Assembly (NCBI RefSeq): GCF_964355755.1
Contig: NC_092678.1
Span: forward strand, 20,122,922 to 20,186,921
Length of the DNA: 64,000 nucleotides
Direction of reading: 5' to 3'
DNA from: Antedon mediterranea
Taxonomy: Eukaryota > Echinodermata > Crinoidea > Comatulida > Antedonidae
The notes under the pieces were generated by a model, which had not been told where the DNA came from, searched no databases, and saw nothing but the letters and a program-made list of their open reading frames with translations. Made by a program: the position numbers and the translations under genes. Shown here in pieces: positions 38,401 through 47,470 of this stretch; the first letter of the stretch is position 1; each line of letters begins with the position of its first letter.

Positions 38401-41400
38401 CACTATAGGCAATGAAATATTGTTCTATATTTCAGTATAGAAATGACAGAATTTGCCTATGATGTTTTTACATACAGTAACACAATCGGATACGGTGTGT
38501 ATTATTTTTTTCTGATCAAATTTATTTAAATTAATAGTTAATACTTTTAATAGAAACACAAACCATCCTGCCATAAACAGAAAAAAATGGAAACAAATTG
38601 TGGAAAGCGTAATGTCGGAAGACGGAAAACGTTAGCAACTAACTAATACTTTTTTACTTTTTAATTTAAAGATGTATTGTCCTGCAAAAACATGAAAAAT
38701 GAAGATTAATTTAAAAAGACTTTGAATAAGCAATTTTTGCAGTTTTAATGTTAATCACTTCTGTAGAAAAAAAACAAACAAAATAAGTGGTTATAAATTT
38801 AACCAAAATCCATTCACTTTCACTTCAGTCAATTTGGCCTTTTTTGCGTTAAATTACAGTTTTTTTCAGGTAAATAAGTTTTTTTCCAATTTTTGGTCAA
38901 AGTGAATACAGTAGAACCTCCATTTTACGTACGGTACGGGACCGAAAGGCGTACGTAAAACAAAGGATTCGTAAAATCAAGGTTGACCTTAAATTGACCC
39001 CAAATACGTAGAGATCGTAGCTGGCCGTGTTTGCCTTCTGTACATTATGCAGGTGGTCACTAGCTAGGCCTTGCTTAGACTATTCAGGCCAGGCTAGCAG
39101 GCCTAGCAAGATGTGAGGCCTAACTAGAAAAGTACAGTCTATACAGGCTGTGCGATGTTTAAAAAATATAATTGTTTTCTATAAAAAAAAACAGTCGCTG
39201 CTTTATGGGGAATGCACGTGCGTAGCTTGTCCCACACACAGCAGAATTCCTCACACAGCGATACGGGTTGGGTAGGTTTGGCCAGTATGCGTACCTTTTT
39301 ATGGCCAGCGGGCGTCCCGGATATTGCGCAATATGGCCAGCGGGCGTCCAATTATTGCGTAATATTTTTTCAATGGCAGCGTCCGCGCGCTCCGTGCGTA
39401 TGAAATACGTACAATCCGACAGCAGAGGGCGTTATATTTAAATTTTCCACGTGAGATGCCGGCCGGCCACGTAGTATTATTATTTATCAGAAAAAAAAAA
39501 TTAAATAATGTGAACTTTCATTTATAATGTTTTTTGATTGACATTATAATAGTTTAACTATTAAGAATTATTGTTATTAATTAGGCCCTAAAATAATTTA
39601 TTAAATCAGTTTAGGGCTAGCCTGCTCTGAACAGATAGATAGGCTTTTAGAGGCCTCGGTTCAGGCTTGCCCTATACTTGCAAATGCTGTATATATAAAA
39701 TTAATTATGTATATAGCGCTCTCTGTCAAATTGTACGTATTTCACACGCACGGAGCGGACGCTGCCATTGAAAAAATATTGCGCAATAATTGGACGCCCG
39801 CTGGCCATATTGCGCAATATCCGGGACGCCCGCTGGCCATAAAAAGGTACGCATACTGGCCAAACCTACCCAACCCTGTAGCACACAGCCATGCTTGTGG
39901 CTTTGTGTGCTTTGTTGTTGTTAAATTGCGCCCTCAATGTAAGAAAATGATGACGTCATCGGTTATTTTTAGCGTACGTAAAATCGAGGGAACGTAAAAT
40001 CAGGGTACGTAAAACACAGGTTCTACTGTAACTACTATGTGACATTAAAATGGCATATTCAACAAAAACATTAATTTTAAAACAAATTATTTTTTCAGGG
40101 GAGACAATATATCTTTAAACCTTGCAAAATATGAAATGTTAGTTATAATATTAAGGAAAATTATTCTATTGGCTCAAACAGTAGGCCTACTTCTGTTTAT
40201 TGTTAATGTATCTTTAACCCTGACATAGATCTTCAGCATTTTATGAGCAATGATAGTTCAATATTCACAATTATCATATTAATTGTAAAGTAATTCTTAA
40301 CAGTTGTGAATTTCAATTATTTTTGTGCAGTTATTTTTCGAAATTGAGCATTTATTAGACCTTGTAAAGTTGATGCCATAAATCAAGCTGCTAAACATAT
40401 TCAGAATTAGCGACAAATCTCTCGCTTATCTACTCCTTCCATTATTCATTCAATTTTGTATTGATGTGTCTTGATTTTGTGCCTCTCTTTTTGCATATTT
40501 TTAAAGGGTTTCACTAGGATTATAATTGTACAGTAATTAAAACACACAACATTTAATCACTTAACAACCTTGATATTATGCAAATAATGAATGTTTATGA
40601 GTTGAATAGTTAGAATATTTCATAAGTTGAAAAATAGAGCAGTTTTTCAAGGAATGAAATATTCTCTCCATTCAACGAATACAAAACATTAATTATTTTT
40701 TGTAACACATCTACTTGTATTCAATTTATTCATCGTAAATCATTGACAAATGCTAGGCCGGGAAAGCTAGGCCATTAAAAAAGGCAGTGGTCCAACCTTA
40801 GATGCGGAGTAGATTGGCGCACACAGCAAGTTGAATTCCGAACGTGATCAGTCAATAACGTCGTGTAGCAAATAGTTTTCAAAATGTTTACAAAAGCTGA
40901 ACGTGCATTAGAGCTGAGCTGTTCATTATCACCATTTTAGATATCACTTTTCCATGAGATAGTTCCAAATAACACCTGATGCGTAATTAACCAATCAAAT
41001 TGCATGAATACAATCATGTGCTAGATATTACCTGGGGTGATAATAATACTTTGTATTTTTATCGAAATTTTTACAAATTAAAATGAAGAAAAATCAGAAA
41101 AGCAAAAGGTTTTTATTTAAATTATTAAAGAAAAGAAGAAACACAATTACAAAAGTCTATGTTAGCAAATGTCAGCTATGATAGAAATCTAAAGATATTA
41201 ATAGCTGTAGTACTTTAGTACCCTAGAGGAATAAGTACTGTGGAGATCTACATAATATCAAGGACAATATAATATGATAAGCAGGATGCTATTAGCAAAT
41301 TAAATGAAATGATTCAACAACAAAATATGAATATTATGTAAATAAAAACAAGATGTTGTAGCACGATAGCAAAGCATACTACATTACCACCAACCATTAT

Positions 41401-44247
41401 ACAATACATGAGCCCCTTATTTAGAACACATGGGGATAACCCTCATGGGGAGACACTTGCCTATGAAATTAGGGAGAATTTGTTGTGACGTTTATGGGCA
41501 AAACAAAAGTGATGTGCCCATGGACATGATGATGTCATAGCACTACCATATTTGGATATATCATTACCATGTTTGGGCACATCACACTTTTTACAAAAAA
41601 AACTAGTTTGATAGTGTAGACAGAGCTTTAGGCTGCTTTATTGTCCCAGTGTCTTTAGTATTTGCATATTTTATAGCTCACTGAAAGGAATAATATAATA
41701 TTTAGTTATATTTTGTTTTGTTCAATGTGTTAAGCCTACACAATTATACTGTGACAAAAAAAAATGTGATGTCCATATATGGACATGATGATGTCATATC
41801 ACTACCATATTTGGGTATATCATTACCATATTTTGTTTTGTCCTTATAGTTCAATGTGTTACGATGAAGACGGGCACGTTGCTCATGAATTTTACGTGGA
41901 AGATTCCGACAAACACAACGGCAGAAGGAAAGTTGGTATGAAGCGTATTCTAGCAAACATAAAGCCTTTGGTACGTATAACGATAACAAATTTATTATCC
42001 TTTGGCAGGGCTGAGCGAACCCACTTGCCCGACGCCCGGGACAAGTGGTTTTTACGGTCGGACAACCACATTTAACGTATCCTCTTGTCCGAGGACAAGC
42101 ACTTTTGAAATTCAGGAAATTAAACTAAGAACACAGAAAACCATGTGCCAACACAGTTAGCCATGTGCATTAATACAAATAGCAGGCTTCTTCAAAGCAC
42201 ATTAAACCCAGTGCATTTAATACATCACTGATTGGTCAATGACCTGAGTCACATCATTATAGATTACACGATTTTCTATTTAGGGAGGTAATGAAAACAT
42301 TTTTGGACCATGCAGTGGTTGAGACATAGGTTAACTGGGTAATTAAAAAAATGCCCAGTTAAAAAGAACCCCCGTAATTAATGGACTCTACCAGGTATTG
42401 TTGATCAAAAATACCATGCATCAAGATGGAAGCTGTATACACGCGAGGAGGTGGTAGGCCCAGTATTTTAATTTTTCTCTGTACATCGTGCATGAAACGG
42501 ACAATTGATAAAGTGGTTTCATAGGGAAAAGAATGTTTTTTATAAATTTACCTGTGAAATGCAACAAGCTATTTTATTTAGTGAATTGGATAATAACAAA
42601 AACATCCTCTCTCCGTCCGTTGTAAGAGTAGGAGGCCTAACTTCTAGAGTAAGGATGGCCTGGGGCCTGGAGGTATTTTTCTCTCTCTCCATGGTGACGG
42701 TCTAAGGCCTAGTGTCTGGATGGCAAGCTTTAATTAGTAATTGGGCCTAGCCAGACCTACATTAATTCGGTATTATTTGTTAACTAATTATGCCTGGACA
42801 AAATAACAATTATTTAAAAAAATAATTTTAATTATGCCTGGACAAAATAACAATAACAATTATTTAAAAAAATAATTTTAATTATACCTGGACAAAATAA
42901 AAATTATTTAAAAAAATAATTTAAATATACCTACTATCTAGCTAGCCGGCATAGCTACAGTAGGCAAAGATCACTTCACGACTAGGCTATGATACGTTTG
43001 TATATAATAGACACCACAGTTTTTTTGGTAATTCAATTCTTTTATTTTTTATTTACTAACTACTATTTATTAATTAGGCCTACAGTACTCTACACACTGT
43101 TGTGTTAATAAAATAAAACCTAAAAATGACCGTTATTTTTATCAAAATATTGAGCAGGCTAAAAAAGTCTAGGCTAGGCCTATAAACTGCTGAATTTTAA
43201 ATAGACAATAAACACTTGAGTGACATTTGTCGACACTTGTGTAATTTTTTGCCTATTGCGCAATAAAGAGGGACAAGTAAATTTTTTTCTCGGACAAGTG
43301 AATTCCGTGCAGGTACTTGTCCGGGGACAAGTGAAAGAAATTGAAATTCCCTCACCCCTGTTTGGACATCCCTATTCGCACCTTGTGAGACCATGTAGTG
43401 TTGGATGATGGACTACTGATTAACTGCACTGAAATTTAATATCAATTGTATGTCTATGAATAGCCACATCCCTGGATGCCTACAATACAGCATAGTTCAA
43501 TTTAAAATTAAAATGAGTTTCTCAGTAGAGTTGACAGTAGCAATAGACAATCAGCACACTGCATACACAGTGGTCTAGCTGTAATTTATCTTTACCCGCA
43601 TGGGGTCTTGCTTTATTATTGTCTCATCTATTTTAATATAGAATGAGTTTCTCAATAGAGTTTACAGTAGCAATAGAAAATCTGCACACTGCATACACAG
43701 TGGTCTAGCAGTAATTTATCTTTACCCGCATGGGGTCTTGCTTCATTATTGTCTCATCTATTTTCATATAAAATGAGTTTCTCAATAGAGATCACAGTAG
43801 CAATAGATAATCAGCACACTGCATACACAGTGGTCTAGTTGTAATTTATCTTTACCCGCATGGGGTCTTGTTTCATCATTTTCTCATTCATTTTCAAAGT
43901 TTATGTTTTAATTATATTTATGTTTCACCTGTCTAGTGCATTACTGTAATGTCAGTTATTAAAGCACTCTACTCCATAGGGAGAGATTATATTGGATCCA
44001 CTGAGGTTACATGTCAGCCTACTGCATTATTTTTTATTGTGTACATTTCAATCTGACATTCTTAATGATTTCTTCATAAGAGGAGATTACATTGGATCCA
44101 GTGAGGTTACATATCAACATATATGTTTTTATTGTATCAATTTTAATCTGATGTTCTTTACTGCTTTTTTCTCTACAGGGAGAGATTGCATTGGATCCAC
44201 CTAGGTTACATGTGGATATGCCGTTTGTTCTGTGTGAGGTCACATGA
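32210..44247 (+). CDS. TUSC2: TUSC2 (FUS1) orthologue, three exons, 127 aa
   Basis: Join of 32210-32403, 41850-41970 and 44179-44247; introns are GT-AG and phases agree. TUSC2 is a small myristoylated protein linked in vertebrates to mitochondrial calcium handling and tumour suppression. The start MGGWVS fits the N-myristoylation consensus (Gly2, Ser at the fifth position from Gly), as in the human MGASGS start; this favours the ATG at 32210 over the ATG 11 codons later. The middle is basic (GPARWLKRKTLR, KAAPWVRKRR). The conserved core follows across the exon 1/2 junction: SMCYDEDGHVAHEFY, then NGRRKVGMKRILANIKPL, and exon 3 gives LDPPRLHVDMPFVLCEV, all aligning with the vertebrate C-terminal half. 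Length is 127 against about 110 residues in human. A poly(A) signal AATAAA lies at 44337-44342. Confidence 0.9.
32730..33590. mobile_element. Long inverted-repeat DNA element in TUSC2 intron 1
   Basis: The left end TAGGCCTAGGGTAGGGGGTG continues into CGGTACTCGGACG. The right end CGCGCCCTCTACCCTAGGCC is preceded by GTCCGAGTAG. The two are inverted repeats over about 33 bases. The phrase GGTACTCGGACG recurs inside at about 32930 and 32950 as subterminal repeats. It spans about 860 bp and has no ORF, so it is a non-autonomous element of unknown superfamily. Confidence 0.65.
34212..34348. mobile_element. Family A MITE, copy 7 (left end lost)
   Basis: The right end TAGTGTAGACAGAGCTTTA is intact. 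The left side starts within ACTATCAAACTTTATGTGC, missing the outer AAGCTCTGTCTAC. The interior has GATGTGCCCATGG and GTCACTACCATATTTGG. It lies in TUSC2 intron 1. Confidence 0.65.
34875..35537. mobile_element. Fold-back element with GCGGGTATAAGCCC repeats
   Basis: The left end ATTACCGTATTGACGCGGGT runs into ATAAGCCCACCCCC. The right end GGGCTTATACCCGCGTCAGT runs into ACGGTAAT. The GGGCTTATACCCGAG word also occurs near 34943, 35440 and 35490, so subterminal repeats are dense. It is about 663 bp without an intact ORF. Ends of the type TACCGTA followed by GCGGGTATAAGCC are common in DNA transposons of marine animals; I do not assign a superfamily. Confidence 0.7.
35540..36775. other. TUSC2 intron 1, unique sequence
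   Basis: A+T-rich intronic sequence. No gene, inverted repeat or array is seen. Confidence 0.5.
36779..36992. repeat. 18-bp minisatellite (CCGGAAACTCTCCAAAAA)
   Basis: About eleven units of CCGGAAACTCTCCAAAAA with scattered changes. On the minus strand the period gives an uninterrupted Phe-Pro-Val-Phe-Gly-Glu hexapeptide repeat of 65 codons, which is an artefact of the array. It lies in TUSC2 intron 1. Confidence 0.85.
37080..37430. repeat. Direct duplication of a ~95-bp segment
   Basis: The block at about 37160-37246 recurs at 37323-37428. Shared phrases are GATACAATGTTTAATACGC and ACAAGCAAGTGTACCATGTA, then GATTGTCATGTCAGCTTGAA. The second copy has a short insertion (GACTCGTAAGCC) in the middle. 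Confidence 0.7.
37240..37690 (-). pseudogene. LINE reverse transcriptase C-terminal remnant
   Basis: On the minus strand, KWKWLGHVLKLAND is followed by an RIAPTMTW stretch and then, through stops and frameshifts, by DQLTRKEWKR-type and QERWIEH-type sequence. This matches the well-known tail of RTE/craniofacial-development-protein-2-like LINE ORF2 proteins (WLGHVLR, GRP.TWRR, DR..WR). It is an old broken fragment within TUSC2 intron 1. No catalytic domain remains. Confidence 0.6.
37885..37985 (-). mobile_element. tRNA-derived SINE remnant
   Basis: On the minus strand, GAGTGGAGGGTCATGGGTTC followed by AAGTCTCGTCACATG contains a B-box-like GGTTCAAGTC in the usual SINE context. The A box is not convincing, so no tRNA gene is claimed. 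Confidence 0.5.
38907..40030. mobile_element. Tigger/pogo-type non-autonomous element
   Basis: The left end TACAGTAGAACCTCCATTTT continues to ACGTACGG. The right end ACGTAAAACACAGGTTCTAC continues to TGTA. These inverted repeats have the pogo/Tigger word CAGTAGAACC, bounded by TA. Comparison with the empty family C copy (GTGAATAACTATTATG) shows TA duplicated on insertion: GTGAATA on the left, TAACTACTATG on the right. It is 1,124 bp with no transposase ORF. A second inverted repeat is nested inside. Confidence 0.85.
39266..39877. repeat. Nested long inverted repeat inside the Tigger-like element
   Basis: The arm 39266-39431 (GGTTGGGTAGGTTTGGCCAG, GGCCAGCGGGCGTCCCGG, GCGCTCCGTGCGTATGAAAT) is matched in reverse complement by 39713-39877. 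The loop is about 280 bp. GGCCAGCGGGCGTCC occurs twice in each arm. It is either a separate fold-back element inserted in the Tigger-like one or an internal part of that element's long termini. Confidence 0.75.
40120..41480. other. TUSC2 intron 1, unique sequence
   Basis: A+T-rich intronic sequence with no recognisable gene or bounded element. Confidence 0.5.
41483..41630. mobile_element. Family A MITE, copy 8 (left end lost)
   Basis: The right end TTTGATAGTGTAGACAGAGC continues to TTTA. The interior carries GATGTGCCCATGGACATGAT and two CACTACCATATTTGG-like units. The left AAGCTCTG terminus is absent. Confidence 0.65.
41708..41861. repeat. Duplicated exon 2 acceptor region flanking a family A fragment
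   Basis: ATATTTTGTTTTG-TTCAATGTGTTA at 41708-41732 recurs at 41828-41861 as ATATTTTGTTTTG-TCCTTATAG-TTCAATGTGTTA. The second copy is the real intron 1/exon 2 border of TUSC2. The first lacks exactly the nine bases that hold the splice acceptor. Between them (41750-41827) is a family A fragment with TCCATATATGGACATGATGA and ACTACCATATTTGGG but no termini. Confidence 0.7.
41850..41970 (+). CDS. TUSC2: TUSC2 exon 2
   Basis: The acceptor TCCTTATAG and the donor TTTG/GTACGT bound 121 bases encoding the family core SMCYDEDGHVAHEFY and the basic NGRRKVGMKRILANIKPL segment. The first base completes a codon split with exon 1. The exon ends in phase 0, matching exon 3. A transposon begins 35 bases after the donor. 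Confidence 0.9.
42006..43370. mobile_element. CAGGG-ended DNA element, possibly hAT-like, in TUSC2 intron 2
   Basis: The left end CAGGGCTGAGCGAACCCACT and the right end GAAATTCCCTCACCCCTG are inverted repeats at their tips (CAGGGgTGAG), each followed by palindromic subterminal CTTGTCCGAGGACAAG-type repeats. The five bases TTTGG directly flank both ends, a candidate target duplication. At 1,365 bp with no transposase it is non-autonomous. CAGGG tips suggest hAT, but hAT usually gives 8-bp duplications, so the class is tentative. A threefold 50-bp repeat (GCCTGGACAAAATAA, TTATTTAAAAAAATAATTT) lies inside at 42778-42925. Confidence 0.65.
43508..43900. repeat. Three tandem copies of a 130-bp unit
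   Basis: Units start at about 43510, 43640 and 43770 with AATGAGTTTCTCAATAGAG and share GCACACTGCATACACAGTGG, CTTTACCCGCATGGGGTCTT and TTTCTCATTCATTTTC-like ends. They are over 90% alike by eye, so the array is recent. It lies in TUSC2 intron 2, just before the duplicated exon 3 segments. Confidence 0.85.
43980..44178 (+). pseudogene. Two decayed tandem copies of TUSC2 exon 3
   Basis: Copy 1 (43980-44080) starts after an AG (CTCCATAG) with GGAGAGATTATATTGGATCC and AGGTTACATGT. Copy 2 (44081-44178) reads AGGAGATTACATTGGATCCA and AGGTTACATATC. Both match exon 3 (GGAGAGATTGCATTGGATCC, AGGTTACATGTGG) for about 45 bases and then diverge. The segments between copies are also alike (TTTCAATCTGACATTCTT and TTTTAATCTGATGTTCTT). 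So a unit of about 100 bp, intron end plus exon start, was triplicated. Copy 1 keeps an AG acceptor and the exon 3 frame, staying open to 44204; copy 2 has lost one base. Confidence 0.8.
44179..44247 (+). CDS. TUSC2: TUSC2 exon 3 (terminal)
   Basis: The acceptor TTTTCTCTACAG is stronger than those of the two upstream copies. The 22 codons give GEIALDPPRLHVDMPFVLCE-VT and stop, aligning with the vertebrate end (LDHPRIHVDFPVILYEV). Only this copy keeps the complete HVDMPF...CEV tail. The poly(A) signal AATAAA follows 90 bases after the stop. Confidence 0.9.
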   Translation, partial: GEIALDPPRLHVDMPFVLCEVT

Positions 44248-44336
44248 TATTGGCTGATATGAAAGTTATCTTTTGATGGTCAAAGTTTTGCTGAAGGGAC
44301 TTCTTTTAAAATGGCTAAATGCCATAGAATCAAAGA

Positions 44337-44342
44337 AATAAA
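44337..44342 (+). terminator. TUSC2: TUSC2 poly(A) signal
   Basis: Canonical AATAAA 90 bases after the TUSC2 stop codon, followed by a T-rich region. This implies a short 3'UTR. Confidence 0.5.
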
Positions 44343-44654
44343 TTGATAATATATATGTATATATCTCTGTACATAAGAACTTAAAGCTCATTTTTATGTA
44401 CTGTACACACCAGTTCAGCTGTGTTTTTTCACATTTTTTCATCCCATATTGTCGTTCGTTCTGCTCTTTTTCTACCCAGCCAGTAATTTTATGATCTGTC
44501 AAGCTATACCAAGATCAACCCATCCTATATCCAATAGTATGGTTGTTTTCTGTCATGAATACCCACCCTTTTTTTTATTACATTCGTCAGTCTATTAGTA
44601 TTTTATTGCAATACCAGTAACAATATTGGCTCATTGCACCATACAGATGCTGGG

Positions 44655-44968
44655 TGGTTGTTTTCCATTCCCGGAGTGGTTGTTTTCCATTCCCAGGGTT
44701 GTTGTTTCACATTCCCAGGGTTGTTGTTTCATATTCCCAGGGGGGTTGTTTCATATTCCCAGGGTGGTTGTTTCATATTCCCAGGGTGGTTGTTTCATAT
44801 TCCCAGTGTTGCTTGTTCATATTCCCAGTGTTGCTGGTTCCTATTCCCAGGGTTGCTGGTACATATCCCCAGGGTTGCTGGTGCATATCCCCAGGGTTGC
44901 TGGTTCCTATTCCCAGGGTTGCTGGCTCCTATTCCCAGGGTTGCTGGTTCCTATTCCCAGGGTTGTTA
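44655..44968. repeat. 21-bp minisatellite (GGTTGTTGTTTCATATTCCCA)
   Basis: About 15 tandem units of GTTGTTTCATATTCCCAGGG type, shading into GTTGCTGGTTCCTATTCCCA. The period is divisible by three and lacks stops, so all three plus-strand frames are open for 111-141 codons. None is a gene. It sits downstream of TUSC2. Confidence 0.9.
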
Positions 44969-45579
44969 AATTACCTGCACAGAAAATTGAAACACTGCAT
45001 GGATAGTACAGATTTACTATATTCTTTATGGAATTTCATTGATATAGCGGCAGTTTTGTCAAAACCTTCTAATCTCTGAGAAAACAATAGACTCATCACA
45101 ACCATGTAATACGAATTTGATTTGATTTCAACAACATTTTCTTATTTCGTTGGTAAGAGGAATGAACAATGAATCATGGAAGATTGTAACGATTGAGATT
45201 ATTGTGTAAATTGTCGTTTAATTAAGGCTTTTATGCACAAACATTTTAAGAACTTTGCAGTATTGTATCATCATAATCTTCAAAATTACTGTATAATGCC
45301 TTGTCTTGTTTGTTACTGTGTTTTAGAGTATTAAAAGATTTTATTATTAATTAGAACTAATTATTAATATTGTTTTGTTACGATTTTTCTATATGTTATG
45401 CAGTACGATACAACATTGTGGTTAAAATCTTGAGATGTACATACAATTATTACGTTTGGGGAAATAGATATATTTAGAAGTTTTTATTTCTAGAAAACTT
45501 ACTATGAACAGTACTGTAGTTTTGTTTGTACTTAGTAGGATATTTATTTCACAGTTTGGCTTTTTCAATTTACTGTAAA

Positions 45580-45710
45580 GCAAACTAGTTTGATGTGCGC
45601 CCAAATATGATTGTAATATGCTCAAATATGGTAGTGCTATGACATCATCATGTCCGTATATGCACATCACATGTTTCTGTCACGTGACGTTTCATAGTGT
45701 AGACAGAGCA
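45580..45710. mobile_element. Family A MITE, copy 9
   Basis: The right end CATAGTGTAGACAGAGC is recognisable. The interior has CAAATATGGTAGTGCTATGAC and ATCATGTCCGTATATGCACA. The left end is reduced to ACTAGTTTGATGTGC. Confidence 0.6.
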
Positions 45711-45958
45711 ACTCTCACAAAATGAGAATACACAATTCTTATCGATATGGTTCTATATTAGATATTATATCGTTTGAAAATTCCATGTGCTCCTGTGCTT
45801 GTCTGCTCAAACAAAATTTTGACGTCTGTGTACAGGTTTTATATATATATATATTAATGCAACTCACCCGTTCAAGTTTTTATTTCTGGATGTTTGTGGC
45901 AGAAATCATAATTCATTTATTCGAAGGTGGCGCTCTTTATGGGTTTTTTTTTCAGTTT

Positions 45959-46175
45959 AGTTCCAGGACACAACGAAAGGACGTAAGCGCAACGCAAGCG
46001 AGTCGCCTGTGATTGGTTAAATCGCGTTCGGCTTATGTTTTTGCGTAGTCTGGGTTCCAGACGGAGTTTTGTCTTAATATCAAAAATCGCGGTCGAAATA
46101 AAAACAAATACATTAAAAAAAGACAATACAGACTTGGGGCAAGTCTAGTTTTTGCGTTGCGTCTAGAAGTGGATA
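45959..46175. mobile_element. Family B MITE, copy 10, interrupted by a family D element
   Basis: The left part (AGGACGTAAGCGCAACGCAA, GTGATTGGTTAAATCGCG) and the right part (TTTTTGCGTTGCGTCTAG) belong to one family B copy. They are separated by 46046-46147, which begins TAGTCTGGGTTCCAGACGG and ends GACTTGGGGCAAGTCTA, a family D element. The phrase TTTTTGCG on both sides may be the target duplication. Confidence 0.65.
46046..46147. mobile_element. Family D element, copy 2, nested in family B
   Basis: Ends as in copy 1 (TAGTCTGGGTTCCAGACG and CAAGTCTA). About 102 bp, non-coding. Because it interrupts a family B copy, family D was active after that family B insertion. Confidence 0.6.
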
Positions 46176-47470
46176 CGAATAGGGGTTTTCATTTTGTGCG
46201 AGTACGACATTTGATTTGTTTAAACTTGCTGCTTGTTTTCTTGTAAAGTATTGTAAAATAAAATTGTCATAATCGCGATGGTGAAGTTAATATATTATAC
46301 TATCGTGATGGAAATTATCCGGCAATTTTATTATTTACATGTTCATATAAATAAATGTTATTTAAAAATAAATGTGACTTAACTATTACGCCGCAAGTGT
46401 CGAATTTGTGTGATGTCATACTCATTGTAGGCTAGGCGATAGTCAATAAATAATCGGTAGCTACTGTATACTGGTTCTTCAAAAAATGGATCCGTTTGAG
46501 AGATACGATAACAAAAATCCGTGTAAAGTGATGCAGATTTAAGAAGGTATAGCTTTGTATGGAAGGCCTTTTGTATTTTATTATATACTTTATTGTAAAC
46601 TAGGCCTATAGCCTACATTTTTTAAATAGGTAAGTAAATTGACAGTACTCATCGGGTAGCATTTTTTGTATTCGAGGATCATATATAATGCGTTCGCGTT
46701 TATCATTCTCGCGCAGATAAGAGAGTTACGACATTGGATTATAGTCACGTGATATGCAGATCAATTTGTGTCAAACTTGTCTCCATTAATGCATGTAAAG
46801 AATAGGAGCAAGAAAATACTTTAAACTTTTTCTTATATTTAAAAAAATGTAATTGCACATTTTACGGTGAAATATCGATGTGTGCACAGCGTAAAGAAGT
46901 ACTTGCGGCAACGAATATTGCGCGCGCGTGCGCTAGTACATTATAAAGTTCGATTGATTGATTTTGGAACGAAACATCCTATAAACCACGTCCTATTATT
47001 AATAACAATTATGTAATATTTTCAATTCATAATGAATGCTTTGCTGACTAAATAAAATAATAAAATGTCGTGGATATATTTGTTAATATATTGAATAGCG
47101 TATGAACACTATTAAAATAATAAAGGCAAATTATTACAAATGAAATGATGAACGAGTCTCTGAAAGTTTGTGTCAACAAGGCCATATAGATGGCTGCAGT
47201 CGCGTGCTTAGTGTTTATCGACCGACCGACCAACCAACCTACCAACTGACCGAAATTACTGAACATGTTTAAAAATGTTTAAAAACAGTTATTTTTTTTT
47301 AATTTACGCGTGCGTCGCGTAGCCTGTCACTTTTGACGTGCTCGTATAACGTAATTTCGAGTTGAAAAGTAAGTCAAGAAAACAGAAATCGGGCAAAAAG
47401 AGTGCGCAACAACATTTAACGCGCAGTGCGCGCGGAAAAATATGCGCACTCATGGCAATTTTGTAAACGC

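Larger units (their letters stand above)
38666..40118. mobile_element. Family C element, copy 3, split by a Tigger-like insertion
   Basis: Starts TTAAAGATGTATTGTCCTGC and ends GGGGAGACAATATATCTTTAA (in part). Its 240-bp left part and 90-bp right part align with the uninterrupted copies at 16298-16630 and 19939-20291. Removing 38907-40030 leaves a normal family C copy of about 330 bp. It is an older element later hit by a second transposon. Confidence 0.8.

Noticed and set aside
44626-45079. Three overlapping ORFs of 111-141 codons
   Set aside because: All arise from a 21-bp tandem repeat lacking stop codons in every frame.
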